Source of the DNA: CAYHWW01 sp964360145
GTDB lineage: Bacteria > Bdellovibrionota > UBA1018 > CAYHWW01
NCBI GenBank assembly: GCA_964360145.1
Contig: CAYHWW010000126.1
Span: 1-9,942 of the forward strand
DNA: 9,942 nt
Reading direction: 5' to 3'
Both the position numbers and the translations under genes were made by a program. The notes under the pieces are model-generated. The model did no database searches. It worked only from the letters and a program-made list of their open reading frames with translations, and was not told the DNA's origin. Position 1 is the first letter of the stretch; each line of letters opens with the position of its first letter. Shown piece after piece: positions 6,060-9,942 of the stretch.

Positions 6060-6301
6060 GGGTTTGGCGGGCTGACGACTCCCTTGGGAACAAGTCCGGC
6101 CAGCCCTTCCCGCGCCTGCTGAACCGCCAACAATCGGGCCCCCGTGGCCATGAAGGCGTGGCAGGAAAACTGCCACGCCCAAGTCCAGGCACAGAGAATA
6201 ATGCCAGCGACCACAACCCATTCGATGACCCCCTGCCCACGTTCACCGCGACCACGGGAAGCGCGGCAGGCTGGGGGCGTTGGTGCCTGGGGTGCGCTCA
6301 T
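5945..6301 (-). CDS. TadE-like / type IVb pseudopilin-like protein
   Basis: A 118-residue product: Pro-rich leader, RGERGQGVIEW at about 17-27, then the hydrophobic helix VVVAGIILCAWTWAWQF and a polar region with LLAVQQAREGLAGLV. The Gly-QGVIEW junction fits type IVb prepilin processing (Glu at +5, aromatic at +6). The start is well supported by AAGGAG (6313-6308) six bases before ATG 6301. It overlaps the Flp-like gene by 59 bp upstream and the TadG-like gene by 115 bp downstream. The C-terminal 23 residues, from MQELR onward, lie opposite the membrane helix of the TadG-like gene in another frame and may be incidental. It probably sits in the inner membrane as a minor pilin or pseudopilin. 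Confidence 0.65.
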   Translation of the reverse strand: MSAPQAPTPPACRASRGRGERGQGVIEWVVVAGIILCAWTWAWQFSCHAFMATGARLLAVQQAREGLAGLVPKGVVSPPNPWRATGRARWAQEHGMQELRIPQRRAASLFSSFFSGFR

Positions 6302-6515
6302 CGGCGTCTCCTTCTTCTCGGTCTGTCGCCCCGCGACTGGGGGCGGGGCCCGCCTTCATGGCGCTGTCGAAGCTCTTGGTGACTCGGCCCACCTGGAATT
6401 TCACCCGGCTGCCCAAGGTCTTCATGGTGCCGATGCAAACAATGGCTACTAATGCGGTCAATGCGATGTACTCCAGCAGGCCTTGGCCTTGGAGTCGTTT
6501 TCTGGAACTGGTCAT
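6243..6515 (-). CDS. Flp-type pilin-like protein
   Basis: A 90-residue product starting MTSSRKRLQGQGLLEYIAL. The short basic leader, the Gly-QGLLEY junction (cleavage after Gly, Glu +5, Tyr +6) and the following helix ALVAIVCIGTMKTLGSRV are the features of Flp/type IVb prepilins, matured by a TadV/CpaA-type peptidase and assembled at the inner membrane. The polar tail (from about residue 55) is longer than in most Flp subunits and is rich in Pro, Arg and acidic residues. GGAGGT (6529-6524) eight bases before the ATG makes the start secure. It is the first gene of the minus-strand operon and lies directly behind a sigma-54-like promoter. No peptidase or ATPase gene for it is present here. Confidence 0.75.
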   Translation of the reverse strand: MTSSRKRLQGQGLLEYIALTALVAIVCIGTMKTLGSRVKFQVGRVTKSFDSAMKAGPAPSRGATDREEGDADERTPGTNAPSLPRFPWSR

Positions 6516-6541
6516 GTTTCAATACCTCCGCCTCGCCGCAT

Positions 6542-6557
6542 TGCAATGCCCTTGCCA
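6542..6557 (-). promoter_or_regulatory. Putative sigma-54 (-24/-12) promoter for the pilin-like operon
   Basis: Read on the minus strand the sequence is TGGCAAGGGCATTGCA, against the consensus TGGCACG-N4-TTGCA: one mismatch (A for the second C). The invariant GG (6556-6555) and GC (6544-6543) are separated by exactly 10 bp. This predicts transcription starting near 6531, giving a leader of about 16 nt that begins at the Shine-Dalgarno of the Flp-like gene. Activator-binding sites would lie inside the divergent SPOR gene. Confidence 0.6.
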
Positions 6558-6612
6558 ACGGCATTGACTTGATTTGGCCCATCCCGTAGCGTGAACAGAC
6601 GAGGATACTTCC

Positions 6613-7245
6613 GTGACTCAGCTCAGGCACGATCTGCTCGTCTTCAGTAAAAAAGAGATCATGCTCGTCTTCATTCTCTTGGTGTTGATCGCGCTGCTTT
6701 CGTTCACCCTGGGGTTGCGCATGGGCCAGCAGCTCGCCCATATTTCGCTGCCCGGGGGGACAAGCCCTGGCGCTGTCACCGCGGAACCCCCCCTCCACGA
6801 GGCTCCGGCACCGGTCACAGCCCCAGAGGGCGATGAGCATGGCGCCGTGGCGGCTCCTGCCCCCACCGGCAACGCCCCGTCAGCCACCAGTGTGGCCGAT
6901 GCCCAGTTGAAGCAAGAGTTGGCGGAAGAGAAGGTTTCTCCCGTGCGTAAAGTACAGACGTTACTGCCTGGCGAAAAAACTGGGGATAAGCCCGCGCCGG
7001 GTTCCTATACGCTGCAAGTGGGGGCTTTTAAAACCGTCGCCGAGGCTTCAGAGCGTGTGGCGGCACTCCGCCGCAAGGGCGTGAGTGATGCCCATTACTT
7101 CGCAGCCCAGGTGCAGGATAAAGGCACATGGTATCGGGTGGGCATTGGTTCCTACGCAAGCAAGCAGCAGGCAGAGGCCGCCGGTAAGAGCTTGCGGGCC
7201 AGCTCAACGAATACTGGCCCCTTCATCGTCCAAAGGATCGAGTGA
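6613..7245 (+). CDS. SPOR-domain inner-membrane protein
   Basis: A 210-residue bitopic protein. Residues 1-15 are a short cytoplasmic leader, about 16-36 form a membrane helix (IMLVFILLVLIALLSFTLGL), then comes a Pro/Ala-rich periplasmic linker, and residues about 130-209 form a SPOR domain: GSYTLQVGAFKTVAEA, an AALRRKGV turn, WYRVGIGSYASKQQAEA and a final FIVQRIE strand. SPOR domains bind denuded peptidoglycan glycan strands, usually at division sites, so an envelope or cell-division role is likely. The GTG start at 6613 is supported by GAGGA seven bases upstream and by placing the helix properly. Its TGA overlaps the next ATG (TGATG), which suggests coupling to the GDP-mannose genes. It diverges from the pilin-like operon across a 97-bp gap. 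Confidence 0.88.
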   Translation: MTQLRHDLLVFSKKEIMLVFILLVLIALLSFTLGLRMGQQLAHISLPGGTSPGAVTAEPPLHEAPAPVTAPEGDEHGAVAAPAPTGNAPSATSVADAQLKQELAEEKVSPVRKVQTLLPGEKTGDKPAPGSYTLQVGAFKTVAEASERVAALRRKGVSDAHYFAAQVQDKGTWYRVGIGSYASKQQAEAAGKSLRASSTNTGPFIVQRIE

Positions 7246-7607
7246 TGAAGGCCCCCATCCGCAAGGTAGAGAAGCCCTGGGGCTACGAGCTCATTTGGGC
7301 CCAGACCGGTGATTATGTGGGCAAAATGCTGCATATCAAGGCGGGGCACCAGCTGTCTCTGCAGTACCATCGGGTGAAAGAAGAGACGATTTACGTGGCG
7401 CGAGGCCGCATGAAGTTTCTCTATGCCGACACCCCGGAGGGGCTGTTGCAGGAAGTTTTACTTGGGCCCGGAGAGGCGCACCATATCCCCACTCGGGCCA
7501 AGCACCGCATGGTGGCCGTGGAAGATTGCGACGTCTTTGAAGTGTCCACGCCCCATCTCGACGATGTGGTGCGTATCGAGGATAGCTATGGGCGAACTGG
7601 GGTTTGA
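7245..7607 (+). CDS. Cupin-domain mannose-6-phosphate isomerase (type II, stand-alone)
   Basis: A 120-residue cupin matching the C-terminal isomerase domain of bifunctional ManC/AlgA enzymes, which interconverts fructose-6-phosphate and mannose-6-phosphate. Seen: VEKPWGYE at the N-terminus, GHQLSLQYHRVKEETIYVARGRM (cupin motif 1 region, broken here by description: histidine in LQYH, glutamates in KEET), GEAHHIP and AKHRMVA (motif 2), ending FEVSTPHLDDVVRIEDSYGR. ATG 7245 overlaps the SPOR gene stop by one base, with AAGGA seven bases upstream; the in-frame GTG at 7242 is too close to that site. It overlaps the guanylyltransferase start by 20 bp. Fused enzymes carry this domain after the nucleotidyltransferase; here it is separate and comes first. 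A sugar-binding, non-catalytic role is possible. Confidence 0.88.
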   Translation: MKAPIRKVEKPWGYELIWAQTGDYVGKMLHIKAGHQLSLQYHRVKEETIYVARGRMKFLYADTPEGLLQEVLLGPGEAHHIPTRAKHRMVAVEDCDVFEVSTPHLDDVVRIEDSYGRTGV

Positions 7608-8655
7608 AGGCGCCGATGGCGAGGTGCTCATCATCGCCGGGGGCAGTGGCACTCGTTTCTGGCCCAAAAGCCGCCATGGCAAACCCAAGCAGTTGCTTGC
7701 CATCTGGGATGACAAGACCCTGCTTGAGCACACGGTGGAACGTTTCATTCCTTGGAACAAGGCGCGGCTCACCGTTGTGACCACGGCCCCTCTGGTGGAG
7801 CCGTCTCGGGAGACGTTAGGCGGGGTTTTAAAAACCGGTGCCGTGCACTTCATTGCTGAGCCCGAAGGCCGCAATACGGCGCCCTGCATCTTGCTCGGTG
7901 TGCTTGATGTGCAGCGCAGGAATCCCAAGAGCGTGGTTTGCGTGGTGCCCGCTGACCACTACATCCGCGATGAACAGGCATTCCGGGACAGTCTCGCCCA
8001 TGCCGTGGAAAAGGCCCGCACATTCGAGGGCATTATCACCCTTGGCATCCGCCCTGACCGGCCTGAAACCGCTTATGGTTACATCGAGATGGGTGGGGCG
8101 GAAAGCGGCGGCTTTCATGCCGTCAGCCAGTTTATTGAGAAGCCTGAGCTCCGCGTGGCTCTCAACTACCTGAAGTCGGGGCGCTATCTTTGGAACGCGG
8201 GTATTTTCGTGTTCCGCGCCGAGGTGGGGCTCCGGGCTTTTGAGTCATGCATGCCCCGGCTTTACGCTTTATTCAGTGACAGCGCCGCCAGCGTGGCGGA
8301 CAAGTACGCCCGCCTCCACGCCGACGATGCCATCAGCATCGACTTCGGCGTCATGGAGGACGCACAGAAAAAGGGGATCCCCATCTCCGTGCTTCCCGTG
8401 GAGTACGGTTGGAGTGATCTGGGCTCTTTCACCGCATTGGAAGAAATTGATAAGGCGGTGTACGGCACCGTGGTTTCCCACAACTCCGCCTCCAACATCG
8501 TGCAATGCGATGAGGGCATGGTGGCCCTCATGGGCGTCAATGATCTCGTGGTCATCAAGGACCGCGATGTGGTGCTGGTCACCACCAAAGACCGCTGCCA
8601 GGAGCTGAAATTCCTCGTGGAGCGTGTACGCAAGGATCATCCGCGGTTCTCTTGA
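7588..8655 (+). CDS. manC: Mannose-1-phosphate guanylyltransferase (GDP-mannose pyrophosphorylase)
   Basis: A 355-residue cytoplasmic enzyme making GDP-mannose from mannose-1-phosphate and GTP. Seen: the pyrophosphorylase signature LIIAGGSGTRFWPKS (14-28) followed by KPKQLL, EPEGRNTAPC, VVPADHYI, the sugar-phosphate FIEKP block (182-186), YLWNAGIFVF, and SIDFGVME. It ends after the left-handed-helix-like region without the isomerase domain, so it is the monofunctional form; the isomerase is the preceding gene. ATG 7588 is supported by GAGGA five bases upstream and by the position of the signature; a longer frame to 7423 lies inside the cupin gene and is rejected. The product would feed mannosyltransferases such as the GT4 enzyme, or GDP-fucose and GDP-rhamnose branches not seen here. 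The manC symbol is by function, not by close match. Confidence 0.92.
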   Translation: MGELGFEGADGEVLIIAGGSGTRFWPKSRHGKPKQLLAIWDDKTLLEHTVERFIPWNKARLTVVTTAPLVEPSRETLGGVLKTGAVHFIAEPEGRNTAPCILLGVLDVQRRNPKSVVCVVPADHYIRDEQAFRDSLAHAVEKARTFEGIITLGIRPDRPETAYGYIEMGGAESGGFHAVSQFIEKPELRVALNYLKSGRYLWNAGIFVFRAEVGLRAFESCMPRLYALFSDSAASVADKYARLHADDAISIDFGVMEDAQKKGIPISVLPVEYGWSDLGSFTALEEIDKAVYGTVVSHNSASNIVQCDEGMVALMGVNDLVVIKDRDVVLVTTKDRCQELKFLVERVRKDHPRFS

Positions 8656-8665
8656 GGGTCTGTCC

Positions 8666-9942
8666 ATGTTCTTGAACGTGCTTCTGATCGTCTATGCATG
8701 CCTCGCGGCGATGAACACCATTTTCATGGTGGCTCTGCATTTCCTGCACGACAGAAAAGGGTACTACAAGGTGGCGGCGGGTATCTGGGCCGGTACCTTC
8801 ATCGCTTTCGCGGCGGATGGGTTCATCGCCGAGCGGTTTAACGGCGTTCATCACATCTTTGGCATCCCTTTGATCAGCATCGCCACCTACAGCTACGCCA
8901 AGCTCACTTCTGACATTTACGAAATAGACGTGCCTTTTCGCCTCCTCGCCAAGTTTTCCGTGGCGACATGGGTGATCGGCGCTTTTTTTCATTTTGCTTT
9001 AGGCGCGAGCTTCATGATCTCGAGCTTCATCATTTGCGTGGGCATGATGGCTCCGACGCTTTGGGCTGCCTGCGTCTTGTTTCGGTCGGGGCGCAGCCTC
9101 AACATCATGGACCGGCTCTACTGCAGCGTCATGGTCGCCCAGGGGCTGCACTTGCTGGACTACCCCTTTCTCAGGAATATCGAAGGTGCCGCGGTCTTCG
9201 GCTTCTCCTTCGGGCTGTTCCTCATTTACTTCGCGTCGATGCTCATCCCCGTCATCATCAGCCACCGCATCAGCACTGACCTCAGCGAGGGTCTTGCCGC
9301 CACCAAGTCGGAGTTCTTGGCGAACATATCCCACGAGTTGCGGACGCCGATGCACGGCATTTTGAGCTATGCGCGATTCGGGCAGCAGAAGATCGAGAGC
9401 GCGCCGAAGGAAAAGCTGAAATCCTACTTCGACGAGATCTACGAAAGCGGGTTAAGGCTGATGAGGCTGCTCAATGACCTGCTTGATCTTTCGAAACTCG
9501 AGGCGGGCAAGGTGGTTTACGCCATGCAGGAGCGCGACCTCGTGGAGATCGTCGCCGTCATCAAATCCGAGATGCAGGCTTTCGCCACGGAGAAAGGGCT
9601 CTCCATCGAGGTGAAGCATGAAGCCCAAGCCGTCCTTGTGGCCTGCGATCAAGACCGGATCATGCAGGTGCTCCGAAATCTCGTGAGCAATGCCATTAAG
9701 TTCTCCACCGGCGGCGCTCCGGTGCGCATGGAGTTGTCCACGGTGGAACAGGGCATTCAGTGTGTCGTCAGCAATAAGGGCGTGGGCATCCCGCAGGACG
9801 AACTCGAGAAGGTGTTCGATAAATTCGTGCAAAGCAGCAAGACTAAGAGCGGCGCCGGCGGCACCGGCCTGGGCCTCGCCATCTGCAAAGAGATCGTGGA
9901 ACAGCACCACGGCAAAATCTGGGCGGAAAGCGACCCCGGCGG
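8666..9942 (+). CDS. Membrane-bound sensor histidine kinase, 3'-truncated by window edge
   Basis: The frame is open from ATG 8666 to the window end (425 complete codons). Residues 1-200 contain about six hydrophobic segments (near 3-25, 35-53, 64-78, 95-115, 117-138, 173-198) with no recognisable periplasmic sensor domain. A HisKA domain follows, with FLANISHELRTPMHGI placing the phospho-accepting His at 223, then LLNDLLDLSKLEAGKV. The HATPase domain shows the N box LRNLVSNAIKFS (N338, N342), a G1 box VSNKGVGIP (369-376) in which the usual Asp is Asn370, an F box VFDKFVQSSKTK, and a G2 box GAGGTGLGLAI. GAGGG at 8654-8658 overlaps the upstream stop region and lies seven bases before the ATG, so it is probably co-transcribed with the GDP-mannose genes. 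No response regulator is in view; one may follow downstream or as a C-terminal receiver. Confidence 0.93.
   Translation, partial: MFLNVLLIVYACLAAMNTIFMVALHFLHDRKGYYKVAAGIWAGTFIAFAADGFIAERFNGVHHIFGIPLISIATYSYAKLTSDIYEIDVPFRLLAKFSVATWVIGAFFHFALGASFMISSFIICVGMMAPTLWAACVLFRSGRSLNIMDRLYCSVMVAQGLHLLDYPFLRNIEGAAVFGFSFGLFLIYFASMLIPVIISHRISTDLSEGLAATKSEFLANISHELRTPMHGILSYARFGQQKIESAPKEKLKSYFDEIYESGLRLMRLLNDLLDLSKLEAGKVVYAMQERDLVEIVAVIKSEMQAFATEKGLSIEVKHEAQAVLVACDQDRIMQVLRNLVSNAIKFSTGGAPVRMELSTVEQGIQCVVSNKGVGIPQDELEKVFDKFVQSSKTKSGAGGTGLGLAICKEIVEQHHGKIWAESDPG

Noticed and set aside
5458..6255. Upstream part of the long minus-strand frame that ends as the short TadE-like gene
   Set aside because: It has Gly/Arg/Pro-rich, low-complexity composition, lies across the TadG-like gene in another frame and shows no domain; only the last ~75 codons look protein-like.
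6544..6566. Inverted repeat CAATGCC...GGCATTG in the divergent gap
   Set aside because: Seven-bp arms with a 9-nt centre overlap the sigma-54-like site, so part of the match is explained by that site; it could be an operator but there is no second copy to support it.
6564..6592. Possible sigma-70 promoter for the SPOR gene (TTGACT, 17 bp, TAGCGT)
   Set aside because: The -35 is good but the -10 matches consensus at only three positions; too weak to annotate, though no better promoter is seen in the gap.
8658..8668. GTCTGTCCATG before the histidine kinase, resembling the element end CCTGTCCATG
   Set aside because: The similarity covers only about ten bases, with no inverted partner and no duplicated flank; it is best seen as the normal leader of the kinase gene.

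Overview
The window is GC-rich and densely coded, with short gaps, stop/start overlaps and Shine-Dalgarno-type start sites, so it is bacterial. The gene mix (surface-polysaccharide enzymes, an Flp/Tad-type pilin-like operon behind a probable sigma-54 promoter, a membrane hybrid of unknown sensor plus histidine kinase, a TIGR02757 protein) suggests a Gram-negative proteobacterium or a deltaproteobacterium/Bdellovibrionota-like lineage. That assignment is inference; there is no rRNA or other marker to fix it.

Layout. (1) 2-703, plus: the 3' part of a TIGR02757/DUF2400 protein with HhH-GPD-like features. (2) 704-882: a 179-bp non-autonomous inverted-repeat element with perfect 33-bp arms, flanked by TAA, inserted exactly at the junction of two genes. 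(3) 885-2980, plus: UDP-glucuronate decarboxylase and a family-4 glycosyltransferase, overlapping by 10 bp. (4) 2981-3674, plus: an AT-richer stretch with two related palindromes and a TATAAT box, leading into an ORF6N-domain gene. (5) 6515 down to 3687, minus: a probable operon, read from a sigma-54-type promoter, of an Flp-like pilin, a TadE-like protein, a TadG-like protein, a second short TadE-like protein, a signal-peptide/C-terminal-anchor protein of unknown function, and a PfkB-family kinase. (6) 6613-9942, plus: a SPOR-domain membrane protein, a stand-alone mannose-6-phosphate isomerase cupin, mannose-1-phosphate guanylyltransferase, and a histidine kinase that runs off the window.

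How they may work together. The UDP-xylose-forming enzyme, the GT4 transferase and the GDP-mannose-forming pair point to a xylose- and mannose-containing surface polysaccharide. The pilin-like operon would make envelope appendage subunits or pseudopilins; its assembly machinery (TadA ATPase, CpaC secretin, prepilin peptidase) is not in this window. The histidine kinase sits 10 bp behind the GDP-mannose gene and may be co-transcribed with it.

The most interesting points are the stop/start-preserving insertion of the foldback element, the paired palindromes in front of the ORF6N gene spaced by about six helical turns, and the sigma-54-headed, heavily overlapping pilin-like cluster.
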